Below the pieces are notes generated by a model. The model did no database searches, was not told the origin of the DNA, and was given only the letters and a program-made list of their open reading frames with translations. A DNA stretch of 64,000 bases, from assembly GCA_020226215.1 (NCBI GenBank), contig CM035232.1:12746316-12810315 (forward strand), written 5' to 3'. The stretch comes from Sindora glabra. Lineage: Eukaryota > Streptophyta > Magnoliopsida > Fabales > Fabaceae. Below, one piece after another: positions 48,622-61,871 of this stretch (position 1 is its first letter; each line of letters opens with the position of its first letter). Both the position numbers and the translations under genes were made by a program.

Positions 48622-48741
48622 TTCTTTTTTGGTACAAAGTGAAATTTTAAAAATCAGAGAGGGGATAACCGGGGGGATCGAACACCCCGCACTGCCACCA
48701 CGACCTGGGAGACCCAATTGGGCCAGCTGGCCCTCAGTGGC
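48622..48741 (-). mobile_element. tRNA-derived SINE, 120 bp
   Basis: Flanked by a perfect 16-bp duplication ttaaaatttttaaatt (48606-48621 and 48742-48757). On the minus strand it starts gccactgagggccagc. It carries an A-box-like TGGCCCAATTGG and a B-box-like GTGTTCGATCC, the internal pol III promoter of tRNA-type SINEs. It ends in ttgtaccaaaaaagaaaa. The 3' end ttgtacc plus A-rich tail resembles Au-type plant SINEs, but the family is not confirmed. Confidence 0.85.
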
Positions 48742-48757
48742 TTAAAATTTTTAAATT

Positions 48758-51073
48758 GAAAACGTGTGAATCAGTGATCACTATATGTGAATTGATCAAA
48801 ATCAATCTAAACTAGTTACTGCCCTGTACATTCGCACGGCTGTATATTATTTTACAACAAATATTGTTTGAAAAATTTATAAATAATAAATTTTACAAAA
48901 TCAATTGAAATGTGTTGAAATATAAGATATCATATATAAAACTTGCAGCATAAATTTAAATTGAAATTGAGATTAAAATTAAAACTATATACAATATTGT
49001 TAGCATTTCCTATTGTGTTGTTATTGCATGCTTTTATGTTAACCAATCTAAATTTTTAAGGCATGGCACCTATAAAAGCCACCTCATCTGGAACATTTTT
49101 GAATTACCAACCGTACACTAAAAGCTAGAGGTAATATAGGCAAATTAATATGTACATTTCCAGTTAAGCTCTGTTAATTGTTTATTGTTGACCTCTTTGT
49201 ATTTGCCACATGAGCAATGGCAAACAATTAACTTGGCATCCAAGTATCTCGAAATGATTTTTACAGTTAATCATCCAAGTACACTTGGAGAAATAGTGGA
49301 AGAGAACACTATACTTGGAAGCATGCATATATACATGGGTATATAGACATACATATGTGGTATTCACTTCTATGTAATTTATGATCTTTGTATTCTCACC
49401 CACCCCAGCACTTGGGTTAGGATAAACAGCTACTTTATAGAGGCTGTTTTGCTTGTAAATAAACACGTTTAACGGTGTCCTAAGATTTGAGCAAAATTAG
49501 AACAGAGCAATAGAAAATGTTTTGCTATTTGCATCACTCGTTTAAAGTTTCCTTCCAAAAGTTTATATCTCTTTCTTTCGCTTTTTACATCACCCATCGC
49601 AAGTTTCCTAATATTCCAGCTCTGCACAATTAAAGAGTAGCAAACTTAATTCAAAAATTTTTTTAAGTCCCAATTTAAATTACATAAAGGTACGAATTGT
49701 GCAGCACCCTTTAGTAAATACCTTAGTGGTATAGAAGCTGCAATGTTTCCTTCATCATTAACATGTGAAGCACTTAAGGCTTCCTGAAATCAATCTACCT
49801 TGGTGAGCATCTTCGTTTCCACTAAAGCAATCTTTAGACCTATAAATAGAAAGCACATATAAAGTGTACTCCAACCAGAAGTAATTACAAGATCAATCAT
49901 ACCAAAGATATACTTCATTTTCACTTGATGAACCACTGTCCATGGGCTCAACTGAGTCCTGACTGTCTGCAATAGTAAATAGTATAATTCATGAGTATAA
50001 AAATAGAAAGAGTAAACAATGAGCTTCTTATAATCATTAAATTTTTAAATATTATAATTAGTAAAATGAATTTTTTATTTTTATTATAATTGTTCATTAC
50101 TTATTCACTTATAGTATAAAAATAACTAAAAAATTATAAAATAAGTTGTTAACACTCTTTTTAATAATATCAAATATATATTTATTCTTTAATTATATTA
50201 TTTTAATTTATTATTTATTTTAATATAATGAATAAAAAATAAATAATTATAATAAAAATAAAATATTAATAATATTAATTATAAAATTTAAAGATATAAT
50301 AATTATCAATTGTATAATGAAAGACTCAAATGTTATGATTAGTAAAATAAAACAAAGAAAATGATAATTAGTATGGAAAAAATTTGGATTTGATATAAAT
50401 TAAATTAATACTGAAAGTCTTTTTTTTATATTTAGTATCAGTGTAAAAAATTTCAATACTAATTTTATCTTTTACACAATTTTTGCATAATGTATAAAAA
50501 ATTTTAAGAAAATATTAAATTAACATAAGAAAATTTTTATTAACAAGGTGTATTTGGCAGTGAATTTCTAGATAAAAAAAGGTGTGTGCCACCAAGGAAG
50601 GGTGTCTGAGTCAAAGCACAAGCTTTTACACACCCTTAGCTTAATTAGATAACTCTATTTACCTCCAATGTGGAAATTCAATTAAAAACTGCTTGAAAAA
50701 CTTACATGTTTATGACAGAAAATTTCCCCAATTGATGCTAAATTGCAACGTAACTTGGTTTATTCATTTCCTGGTAAATTTTTTCCCTTTTTAGGTTAAA
50801 AGAAACTACAAAAGTTAAACCTAATGAAACATACTATTATAATTGATATCAATATTAATATTGCATTAAATATTATCATGGTCACATTTACTTGCTGACT
50901 GGCGAATGGCAGAGTAGTGCAAGATACATTAAGTCTGTCTAAAAACCAGAGTACTAATATTAAAATAATAGAAGCAGTCAATCACTCTTCATGAAATTTG
51001 AACTGCTTGCTTACCTTTAACATGGAGATCATAGCTCCTAAAAAACATAAGTCTCATTAGTAATTGAACCAAC
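48758..51073. other. Intergenic DNA with possible minus-strand exon remnants
   Basis: AT-rich. Two small minus-strand stretches look exon-like. One is about 49917-49970, bounded by ctattgcag and gtatat, encoding an acidic Ser-rich DSVEPMDSGSSSENE. The other is about 49727-49830, ending before gtattt. I do not recognise them and they do not link into a gene. The rest (50000-50560) is simple AT-rich sequence. Confidence 0.3.
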
Positions 51074-54000
51074 CTACTCTGACTTAAGCTTCTTTGATGT
51101 TTTTGTGCATGACATTTGAAGGGTGAGCATGTCGTTTATTCTAATAATTTCATCCTCCTTGTCTAAGCCATCCCTCTTTGTTGGAGTTAAATTACTAGAA
51201 GAAGTTTGCACTTCATTCAGTGACACAGTAAAAACATCATTCTAAAATTGTGAAAAATAATTATAAGAATGATAAATTTTAAAATCAAAATAAACAATAT
51301 GAGTTAAGTGAAATGGTTACATTTTGAGTTGCAGTCAAAAGCAAATTTTTAGAATCTACAAAGGAGCTTGAAGATACTTCAATCGAAGAACCCTAAAGAA
51401 AAATCAAAACACATGTAAGAATTATCCTATAGATCATTGATATCTTGCTATCTTGAACTATAATTTTTTAAATTATAATACATCTTACCTGATTAGCATC
51501 AATAAACTTCACATATTGTGCAACCTCAATTTCACTATTACTTATAAGAAGAACCTTGTAAGGATTTTCTTCCTAGTAGTGCTTACTGTTTTTGATATTC
51601 TAATTAGTTATCTCAACATTGAAAAGCAAATTTTTCCCTTTCAAAAAATTTAATTCTCTTGGAAATCTAAATTCGTTATCTTGCTGCAATAATTTTCATT
51701 ATCAAGTTAAATCACAGAGTATAAAAATAAAAACAACCTTAAACTACATATATAGGAAATTTACTTTAATTAGATCCTCCCTCAATTCAGTTGCATTTTT
51801 CTTGGTGAATTGAATGACCTCACAATCAAACAAAACTAACGAAGCTGGCCACTTTCATCCACAACCATTACTTGAACTCTAAACCTTTAAATGACAGCAG
51901 TGAAACTTTTTTTTAGATAAACACAAAAAAAAAATGAAAAAGTTTCAAGCATCATATAATCTATTTTGTAAAATATTAATCATATAAATTATTACCTTGG
52001 AATAGTAGAAACAACCATCTTATTGCAGTAACAAAAAAAGTTGATCACTAACATGCTTCACAACTTTCTTACAAGAGTTGCAAGCATCATAAAACCAACT
52101 GTAATTACTTTATATCTTTTGAATTGTCGCCATAGTTGAACACTTGCAAGGCTACAATAATAATATATATTATCAAAAAACTAATAATTTAAATACCCAT
52201 CACATTATGGCATTTCAACGTCTATTCAAATTAAATGAAATGATTGCAATATCATACTCACATTGTCACAATTTCTAATTTCATCAAAATTTTCTTATTT
52301 CCAGATAAGATGGATTCATTTGCATATGAACTTGCTTGACTAAAAGTAGATTGGCTAAATTTTTGTGAAAGGCTCAAATCAGTCAACCTAAGCCTGTGAA
52401 TAAAAACTACACTCTTCAGAAATAAACAATAAGTAAATTACAACTTTCTCAATTGAAATAAAAGTGTAATGAATATCAATTTCAATTTATCTCACAGCCT
52501 ACTCCACACACCTTTATTTGAATTGGTTAACTTTAGGAATAGGTGGATTGAATATAACCTTAGTAGCATTCAAAGAATTAGTCAACATAACACCATCTGC
52601 ATCGAAAAATTCAAAAAATAGCATTATTTTTCACAAACAAAATAACTATAGTGCAATCAATTATATTAGTAAGGTAATTAAAATGTTAAGAGTTTTCACT
52701 TATCAGTGTTGTTCCTCTAGCTAGAGGAATGACAATAACTACGCTAGCATCAATTATGGTAGTAAGCTCATCTATAGTTATATCAGCTAAGTCACCCCAT
52801 AAAGCATAATTTAATTGCCTCTCACTATCAAATTAAAATATTAAAGCAATATACCGTTATATATAGTGTTAATCTCACATATATACATACTTATCATCTT
52901 GTAAAAGTATTTGCATTTTCTTCCCATTATTATTTTTTCCAACACCTTTTTTAACAGGTTAAAAGTTGACTACTTCACCGATAACATTTATAAAGCAAAG
53001 TGTCATTACATACTATCTGCTGGAAATCGCGCATCATACATGCATAGTGGAATAAAAATTTTGCATGATTTCTACCAAGGATCCATGCGAATTTAGAACG
53101 CCATAGATTAGGGATTAGGGTTTATACCTTTCGGCCAAAAATCTTCTGTCCGCTACACAGCAAATCCGATCTGCTTCTATCCGTTTTCCAATCTAATCTG
53201 TTCTCCAAATCACGAACCGGAATAGAGATTAGAAGATCAGATCATTATGTGGCTGCACCTCTGTGGTATCCACACGAACCCGTGAATCACCAATGAATGT
53301 CCACTACACACACTGGTTGAAATTGATCTCTTTACACTTCGTAGTGCTAGCTACGCCTCTTCAAGAGTTTTGGTCAAGAAGAGGTGATAGGGTTTTCTTT
53401 ACCTTTTTGGGGTACGTGAATAATGATAGTAATCCTATTATTACCCAATAAGCCTATTTAAATAGGTGCATAGAAAAACCTAACCTATTTGGACTTTATT
53501 CCATGTACAATTATAGGCTTACTATTGAGCCTTATAATTATAACATGAATTCCCAAATATTAAGCCCAAACAATTTGGTCCATTAATTCCAAATTCACTA
53601 GACTTTAAGTGTGCGACTTTACAGGCTCTCATTACGTTGGCAATGACCATTAATCATATTAATGATCATAAACAATGATTGGTGCCTAGCAACACATCAT
53701 TATTACCCAAGTAATGAGAAAGTCGGTGATTTGACTAAACCTTTACACGTGATCATCATTTATGTCCCTTTGTCCTATACATCTAGATTGAGCATGAGAC
53801 ATGGACCGTGTCATTCCCGTATAGCCCAACCTTAAGGTTTCTTGATTCCTAAGTAAGCTGACTGAAACAAATGTAATCGACATCTCATGTCAATTCATCT
53901 GAGCATGGCCATGCATTTTCTCAACTTTACTTAATCAAGGGGCCTATAAATATTACTCCTGTTATATAGAAGGAAAAAATCTCATCTTGATTACACAAAC

Positions 54001-55389
54001 CCCTCCGCATGATATGTGACATATCCAATATCTACCCTTGCATTCACTTAACTATTAATGACATAGAATAGTATCAAAATATGAAACTCACATGTAGGGA
54101 ACCTTGGTGATCTCAGGTCAAAGGACCATATTAATAATGATCACTAAGAACCACTTATAACACTCATATAATGATCCATGTAGTATTCTTAATATGGGTC
54201 GGTCCAGTATACAAGTTCTCTAACTTGTACTCATGTGTAAACTTAATATCCCATATAAGTCTTCACACATGCTAGTCTTAACATATCAAAGCAACTTAAT
54301 CCACAATGATACATGACTAGGGACATTTAAGAATACAATTATTATAAGGTTATTATTATAATTGAATATATTACGCAGATAATATATATAAATATAATAA
54401 TTAGAATTGTCATTAAAATAACATGATTCAAAATTACAATCAAAATTACAATCACCAATATGATTGGTTTTAAGGCATACACACTAACAACTATTAATAT
54501 AAAGTAATAATAAATTGTACAAACAAACTCATAAATAAAGCCATAACATACATCAAAGTGTAAACTTACCAAATAGATAGTGCCTTGGAATCCTCTCCAA
54601 GCATATGTCTTCAAATGGGATAAATTCAAAGTCAAAAAGATCAATTTAAGCTTCACATGGTCTTATATTAGTACTCCAATTGAAACTAATTTTATATTGA
54701 TGTTGAGTTACTTTATATAGCCCATCATTTAATGCAACATAAAAATTTTGAATCATATAACATCGTCCTTCATCCAAGATAGACCTATGCCGTTTAACTA
54801 AACCTCTTCCGGATATAGAAGCTTTAATTTTTTTGCTCTGCACACATCATTGTACTAAGTTATTCATGTGTAACAATATTCTAAATTAACTCATACACAT
54901 CATTTAATTTAATATAATATATATGAGTAGAAGTAGAAGTGTACGAAAATAGTTAATCTATTGTATGATATTAAAAATAGCTAGGAATTAATATGCTGTA
55001 CTAAGATAGCTAAGAATAGAGTTCCTAAACCTCATCATACATTAGCTATCTAAAATAATATCAATAAAGTAAAAACTATTCCATTCAACAATGTTAGTAT
55101 GAATACATAATTATTCAAAAATCAACTTATATACAAATCATTTAATATCTTAATATAAATATTCAATAATAACTATCATTTTTTGCTTCATTAATGTTTT
55201 CATTATTTGCTCATCTAGGATAACCATATTAATGCAAGAAACTTCATTTGAGTACTTTGACAATGTGTGCCACATGCGAATAACTCTCACTTTAATCTTT
55301 AAAGTCTTATCACTTTCAGGTGAAAGTTTGCTTATGAAAGTGCAATTTTTATCTTTTGTAGCATAACTACAATAGGCCAACCACAACAA
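51074..55389 (-). pseudogene. Replication protein A 70 kDa (RPA1)-like pseudogene
   Basis: Minus-strand gene remnant with introns still recognisable. RPA70 is the large single-stranded-DNA-binding subunit used in replication and repair; plants also have many RPA-like paralogues. In order: N-terminal OB-fold DBD-A (TFISKLSPESDKTLKIKVRV, IRMWHTLSKYSNEVS; 55212-55370), exon 54570-54837 (ISGRGLVKRHRSILDEGRCY, then a stop, then FEFIPFEDICLERIP), 52900-53000 (VIGEVV, NNNGKKMQILLQDDK), 52730-52830 (ERQLNYALWGDLADITIDEL), 52500-52600 (LNATKVIFNPPIPKVNQF), 52280-52400 (Ser-rich linker), then the zinc-type C-terminal domain (YDACNSCKKVVKHVSDQLF, VQVMVVDESGQL, FDCEVIQFTKKNA). The tail ends KKLKSE and TAG at 51074-51076. 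At least four premature stops, lost donors and frameshifts. It may derive from the Helitron-associated RPA family or from a host paralogue. Confidence 0.85.
53080..54345. mobile_element. Interspersed repeat inserted in an RPA-like intron, unclassified
   Basis: A 1.2-1.3 kb block with base composition unlike the surrounding intron, lying between RPA-like exons 54570-54837 and 52900-53000. It contains long non-coding tracts of the kind often repeated in plant genomes (ttcatctgagcatggccatg, gtcggtgatttgactaaacc, ctagggacatttaagaatac). No coding domain, no clear LTR or TIR; boundaries are approximate. Confidence 0.45.
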
Positions 55390-58300
55390 TTTTCACATAG
55401 TTAATTCACATAGTTAAAATAAAGAAATAACATCAACTCCACTAAAACTAAAAATAAAGTATCAAAATAAGCCAAAAAATATACAAAATAAATTTAAAAA
55501 ATTAAAAAATAAATAAAGTATAATATTCCAGGACAATGAATTAACTAATGCTAAAAGAAATCAAAGAATAGTTAGTATAGAAACATGAACAATATGAATA
55601 AAATGAAAATAGAATGCATGCATTCAAAAAATGAATTGATAAATATAGAAGTCAACTCATTCTAAATATGAGTAAATTGTTTTATCTTAAACATGCAATG
55701 ATCTGAAAAAAAGTAAAAATTAAATATTTAAAGAATAATATAGGAATCATATGAAAAAAGAAATTCCAAAACCAACCTTGAATAAGAAAAGCCATTTTAT
55801 GAAATCAAATCTACTCAACCATTTTTCTCATCCCACTTAAAACACCATGACTTTTGCAAGAAATCTCAAAAAGAGAACATAAAGAAAGGGTCAACAAAAG
55901 TGAAAGAATTTTGATTAACAAAGCATGAAAACATTATCTAACATATCGATAAAATTAATTTTAAATTGGAAAACAGATATTGTTAAAGAAAAACATATTG
56001 TTGGTAACTAAAAGTAACCTAACCAAAAAATAACAAAATAGGTCTGACAAAAATATGGGTAAAGAAACCAATGTAAAAAGTTAATAGGATAAACTATAAC
56101 TATAAAGATGAAGATGAAAGCAAAAAATCTCAAGCTAATCAAGATAAAATCAAGCATAGTTGTACTATGCTTCTACACTAAAAATAAACATACTTAAGCA
56201 TAGCTGTACAATACCCACAATAATAATCAAATATAGGGTGATTATCAAGAAAAATAAGAAGAAACAAAGCTTCCAGAACATACTAAGCACAATTCACCTT
56301 AAAGTCATTTCTCTTTTCTAGCAAAAAAGAGAGTACAAAAAAGAAAAACCAATACAACTTTTGACTAACATAAGAAACCCCACACAAATAGAGCATTCAC
56401 CTAAGTCCTCCGTAAAAAAAAGGAAAGCAAGATGACACACTGAAATATATTAAAGAGAGAGGAAAAATCTTATATTAAAAAAGGTTCAGTCCCAAGAAAC
56501 TGAGATATCCAATCAATGGCAAGAAAAATTAACTCAAGTACCTAATAACATTTCCCAATATTGCACATACTGAATAAACTTTAGTCTACAATTGTAAAAG
56601 ATACAAATTAATATTAATCAAATTTTATTTTATAGTGAGTAAATTTCCTCGAGCATAGTTAAATTAAATCCATATTAATTAATTAAGTTTTAACAAATAT
56701 CAATAGAAGAACATAAAGAAAAAAGAGACATACAATGGAAGTTTTTGTACTTGATACCATTTCTAATATTTGTTTCAAGTCTCATTTTTTTAAGATATTA
56801 TTCCTAAAAGTCTGATTCCAACAAATTTGGTTCAAATCGTGCAGGAGGTTCACTTTTCTCAAGACCATTTTCTTTGCGCACCTTCTTGGTTTCTTGAATG
56901 TGTTAGTTTTTCTTCAAATGCCTTATTTTTAAGTATTTATAGTTGTTGAAGTAGAAAATTAATTTGAAAAAATTACTTCATCATTGTGGGCATTGGATAT
57001 TTTTGAATATCCTAGAATTTTCTCTTGGATTCATTTCTTAATTTTGAAAAAGAATGAACTAGTATGATTACATATTGGCAACTGCCATTTGGACCATAAT
57101 TATTATCACTTCATTTTGTTCTCTTTTCTCCTAGAAATTTATTTTTATGGAAATGATTTAAAAAATTCTAGTGATAATATTTTCTAAATTTTCATGACTT
57201 ATGTCGAGGACTGTGAAGTAAGGGTTCATATTACTTTAAAGGAGATTGGAGAATTGGCCTTCATTTGGAATGAAATCATCATCAAGAATATTTTAACTTA
57301 GCTTAATTTTTAAATAGATTGTCAAAAATTTTATGTGCTCAGAAAAATAAATGTTTGTTATTTATAAACATACAGACATGATCGTAAATTGAATATGACA
57401 AATTAAATTTCAGCACTTTACAATATTTTATTCTCAAATACGTATTATTCATTTTTTTAACATACAATTATAAAATGAATACAAAAATTAAAATTCCATA
57501 TTTTTTTTAATATTTTTAATTATATATACATTTTTATTATATTAATAATAAAATAATAATAAATATCCGTCCATTTGGATGAATAAAAGCTAGTCAAAAA
57601 CCTATCCCATAAAGAATTGAAAGACAAAAGAGATTTGAAGAAATAAAATTCATGCTTAATTTAAATTTTAAGTTTGAAATTTCAATACATTACATTACTT
57701 ACCCCAATTCTTCTTAATGCATGCACTTGTAAAGCTGTTCACCGATCTCCAACACAAGAAATCTTGAGCACATCGTCCATCTTCACCAGCATCCCTTCAC
57801 CAAATTGCAATCAAATTGTCATCCTGGCAAAAAAATAGTGAGATTTCCTCTTCGAATGAAATTTCCATCCTTATCGAAACAGTGGACTGTCGAACCCGAT
57901 AACAGGGAGAAAAGAATAAGAACTACTCATTTCTTTAAGCGGAAAAGGTAAAGTTGCTTGCTTGGAAAATGTATGAACATGAAAAAAGAATAAAAAACTA
58001 CTCACTTTAATAATTAAAAAAATTGTTAATGGTCAAGCAGTCACAAAATGAGAAAGAGACGTGGCTAAAATCCTGTCACGGGAGTGTTAGAATCATGCCA
58101 CGGGAGCCAGCCACAGGGTTAGAAAGAAACGTGGCTAAAATCATTTCACAGGGCTCCAAACTCATGCCACGAAAGTGCTAAAATCATGCCAAACGGGAGT
58201 CAACAAAAAGAAGGAAGGGAAATTTGGAGAGAGTAGAAGAAGACAAAAAAATTGTAAAGCTCAACGAAAATTTTAGTGGGAAATTGTGGTTTGTTATAAT

Positions 58301-59996
58301 GACACATGGCAAGAAATTTACAACATTTAAATATATAAATAGATTTATTAAAATCGATATCGATAAATCCAATCAATTTTTTAAAATAAAATTTTTATAA
58401 TTTTACATTAATTAAATTTATATTATTTTTTAATTATTTTTAATATGAATTATTATTATTATATTACTTGTATTTTATTACTTTAAATATATATTGAGAA
58501 TGTATATATATCATTTATATTTTTAAAATTAAAATTACTAGCAGTTAAATCAATAAACCAATAAATCAACACTCTATCCAATTTAATAATCCGTTTTAAA
58601 AACTATCTTGGTGGAGAAAACTAACTTTATTTGATAGACTCAGTGATTTTTCGCCGCCATTCTGCCGGCGGTATAACTATCTATTCAGGAAATTTTAATT
58701 ATTCTGTTCCATTTTTTTTCTTTTTCATAGGTGTTCATATTTTTGGAAGGCATTTTGTAGATGTTTATGTGTGCTTATAACTTCGTTAACCTATATTTAT
58801 TTGTTAACTTAATTTTGACAAATAGTTCTCGACTTTATGATGAAATAAATAATCATCAACATAGAACAATGAAGAAGTGAAAATGTTTCTGTTTCTTCAT
58901 TCCATTTTCATCTTCCTAAGTTCGACACCCTTCTGTCCTAGAGGTATATCAGCTGACCTTGTTGAGTTTAATACTTGGCCGAAATATAATATTACAGGTT
59001 TTCACATGTCATTAATGTGCTCTGCTCGGAGAACCCAGCCATAGAGTTCCTCTGGACCTCTCAGGACTGTACTACCAACAATACAACATGATGATGATCT
59101 CTCCGAAGAACTCGAGATATTTAATCACCCACTTGTGCTTTGCTTTGATTAAATTATAGTGAGTTGTCAGATACCCTTAAAGTTTCAAAATTCAAGTGAC
59201 ATTGCAATTTTAGAAATCATTAGATTAAAGTTATTTAATCACATTCTATAAAGTTATAATTGAATAATTTTAAATTAATAATTTTTATATTTGCCGTGTC
59301 ACCCAAATTTTGAAACCTTTAAGCTAGTGTGGTAAACACTATATATTCTACTACAAGGTAAACTTGTGCCATTCAAGAAACTGGGATTTAACTTAAATCC
59401 CCATTTGCAGAAAAACTGAAAACGGTTTGCATTAGGGGAAATTAATAAAATACAACGCCCACTCCCCCCCCCCCCAAAAAAAAAAAAAAACGACAGCAAT
59501 TCCCCAAAAAAACCAAAAAAAAAAAATTACAAGTTGCATTGGGGAAAATGAACAAAGTACAGGAAAAGGAAACAATTCGAGTTAGCAATGAAACACTGGA
59601 CTGGAATAAAATGACAGCTCCCCCAAATATGGAGGACTCATCTAAAAATTCACACGGCAGTTTTTCATTATTGTATCTGTTGCAACAATTCACTTCAAAC
59701 ATCATTTACAAGCTCCTTAGAGATATTTCGATTAGGTTAATACTAGATTGTCTCCACGTAAGCAACTCAAAAATAAATAAATAAATAAAGGAAGAACTAG
59801 AGTCATAAGGAGGAAGAGCAGAATCACATGAAAGAAAAACCGGTCAAATTGAAATTACATCTTCGCAGCTTTGTGTATCTGTTGAGATGACATGCTTTGG
59901 GAAAGTCCATTGAGCTCAATTCAGAAAGCTATATCCAATAAGGGCTAGGAAAAGGGTCAATAAAGCAATAGAATCTAAGAACTCGAAATGATTCCT
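55390..59996. other. Intergenic AT-rich DNA
   Basis: Upstream of the RPA-like remnant and downstream of the glycine-rich protein gene. No supported gene. 57717-57840 and 58920-59150 are less AT-rich. The latter has a short frame (SEELEIFNHPLVLCFD) that I do not recognise. 59464-59490 is a run of 12 C followed by 15 A. The part adjacent to 59997 should contain the 3' UTR of the next gene; its poly(A) site is not obvious. Confidence 0.5.
58060..58195. repeat. Imperfect short tandem repeats (catgccacggga-like)
   Basis: Several words recur within 135 bp: acgtggctaaaatc (twice), tcatgccacg (twice), cacggga or cacaggg (four times) and tgttagaatc or tgctaaaatc. This forms a decayed minisatellite. 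Confidence 0.65.
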
Positions 59997-61871
59997 TCAA
60001 GCCCTTTTGGCAAAATCACCTGTATCATCATCGTCATCCCTGAAGTTTCCTTCAGACGATTCCCCAAAATCTCCAACATTCTTTCCCATGTTGTCACTAT
60101 CATGGCTATCCAATTGACCACTGCCACCAAATCCACCAGCAAAGTTGCTGCCAGCACTTGCATCACTGCCGCCATACCCTGTTGTACTCCCATCATATCC
60201 ACTGCCGGCAAAACCGCTGCGGCCACCGCCAGCTCCAGCACTAACATAATTATCAGTGCCACCGAAACCAGAACTGCCAGAGTTATCATTGCCACCAAAA
60301 CCAGGAGCATTAACATAGTTATCGCTTCCTCCAGCACCACCAGCAACACCATAACCACCACTGTTAGCATCATAACCTCCACTGCTTGCACTTGCATAGT
60401 TACCATCAGTCCCGTAATTCACCCCACTTCCACCATAGCCACTACCAGTGTTTCCAGTTCCAACACTGTCAGTACCATAGTTATTCCCAGAGCTGCTGCC
60501 CCCAAAATTCCCACTTGATCCGTAACCTCCAGCACCATACCCACCACCACCATAACCTCCAGCTGCATTGCCACCGTAGGCACCAGTATCACCATAGCTG
60601 CCACCACTTCCAGCACCCCCATAAGACGAATTACCATAACCGCCTCCGTAGCCTGCACCAGCACCATAGGCTGCGTTACCATAGCCACCACCAAAACCGC
60701 CACCACCTCCAAAGCCACGAGTCCTGTCATTAGCATAGCTTACCCTAACTCGGCGGCCATGAAGATCCTGGAAAAATTGTTAAATGAAATAATAAGATGG
60801 GGAACAGTGACAATGACACTAAAAAATTCAGAGATTCACAGAATGGCAATTAGAACAGGTCAATATAAGATTACAAAATACAAAATTACAAAGATACCAA
60901 AAAAAAAATACTGTCACTGCAAAGGGTATTAAGTATTCACTAGTTTACATTACATATAATATAACATCCAGACCATCAGAAAGCACTGAAAAAAGAGTTA
61001 AATAGAAAATAGCCATTAAATGATGGAATGGCAATGAGAACAAGAGGTATTCTGCAGGATTGTACATCCATCTCTATGGGCTTTCAAATGATTGCTTGTT
61101 TTAAACCTAATCATTAAACAAATAATGAATTGGCCACTGCTTTCTTATAATTGTAACCAGATACTAACTGATTGCAAACATAATAAAAATGGTCAAAATG
61201 CAATGCAATGATTGTATATAACAGTGACAGTGACCGTCATACCCAGAGCTAATCATGAAACAGGTAGAAAAAAGTCTGCAGTACCTGTCCGTCCAAGGCC
61301 TGAATGGCACTTGATGCCTCCTCAACTGCGGTGAAAGTAACAAAACCAAATCCCCTGGATCTACCAGTGTCACGATCCATTATTATTCTTGCTGCAATAA
61401 GTAGAAAGCTAAACAGTGATCCACAACTATTTCCAGCCATCAGCTATTTAAGGAAAAAAAATTGCAAGTTTTGATCAGGGAGAAAAGGAACCGCGTAAAA
61501 AATGTTTCCCATACCACAAGACCATCCCCACCAATAAGAAAAAGCAGTAAATTAAGTATTTACCATCAACGATTTCACCATATTTTGAAAAAGCTTCCCT
61601 CAGACTCTGCTCGTCAGTAGAATATGATATGCCTGTGACATATAGAAATTACGTATTTCCTGTTTTATTAAATAAAAATGAAAGAAAAGAATCATAGCTT
61701 CAACTTAAGTGATTTGAACGCACCTCCTATGAACAGCTTTGAACTTGGCTGGGATGACATGCACCGAATAGCCTGAAAAAGAGATGGTTTTGAACGCAAT
61801 TCCGAACTGATCTGCTTGTTTGTTATTGCTGCCTGTCTAAGTATATTCCCAACTCTACCCAAGAAAGCCAT
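59997..61871 (-). CDS. Glycine-rich RNA-binding protein, mitochondrial (RRM domain)
   Basis: Belongs to the plant GR-RBP class IV family (related to Arabidopsis GR-RBP2/3/5), which acts in mitochondrial RNA processing, editing and stress responses. Four coding exons on the minus strand: 61871-61724, 61632-61564, 61391-61285 and 60767-59997. All are GT-AG and phases agree, giving 364 residues. The start MAFLGRVGNILRQAA is a basic amphipathic presequence. One RRM follows, with RNP2 KLFIGGISY and RNP1 RGFGFVTF, and helix EEASSAIQALDG. The last exon encodes about 230 residues of Gly/Tyr/Ser/Asn-rich tail (GGGFGGGYGNAAYGAGAG), ending in an acidic DDDDDTGDFAKRA. No lesion. The tail is longer than in short cold-inducible GRPs, which fits the organellar type. 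The exact paralogue cannot be named. Confidence 0.94.

Noticed and set aside
48655..48741. Possible tRNA gene
   Set aside because: Only A- and B-box-like words are present, no cloverleaf, and perfect target duplications show it is a SINE.
54342..54656. Minus-strand 104-codon hydrophobic frame
   Set aside because: Runs from an RPA-like exon in the wrong frame through an intron into AT-rich DNA.
59988..60518. Plus-strand Ser/Thr-rich frame of 176 codons
   Set aside because: Lies exactly antisense to the Gly-rich exon and follows from its codon bias; no independent start context or domain.
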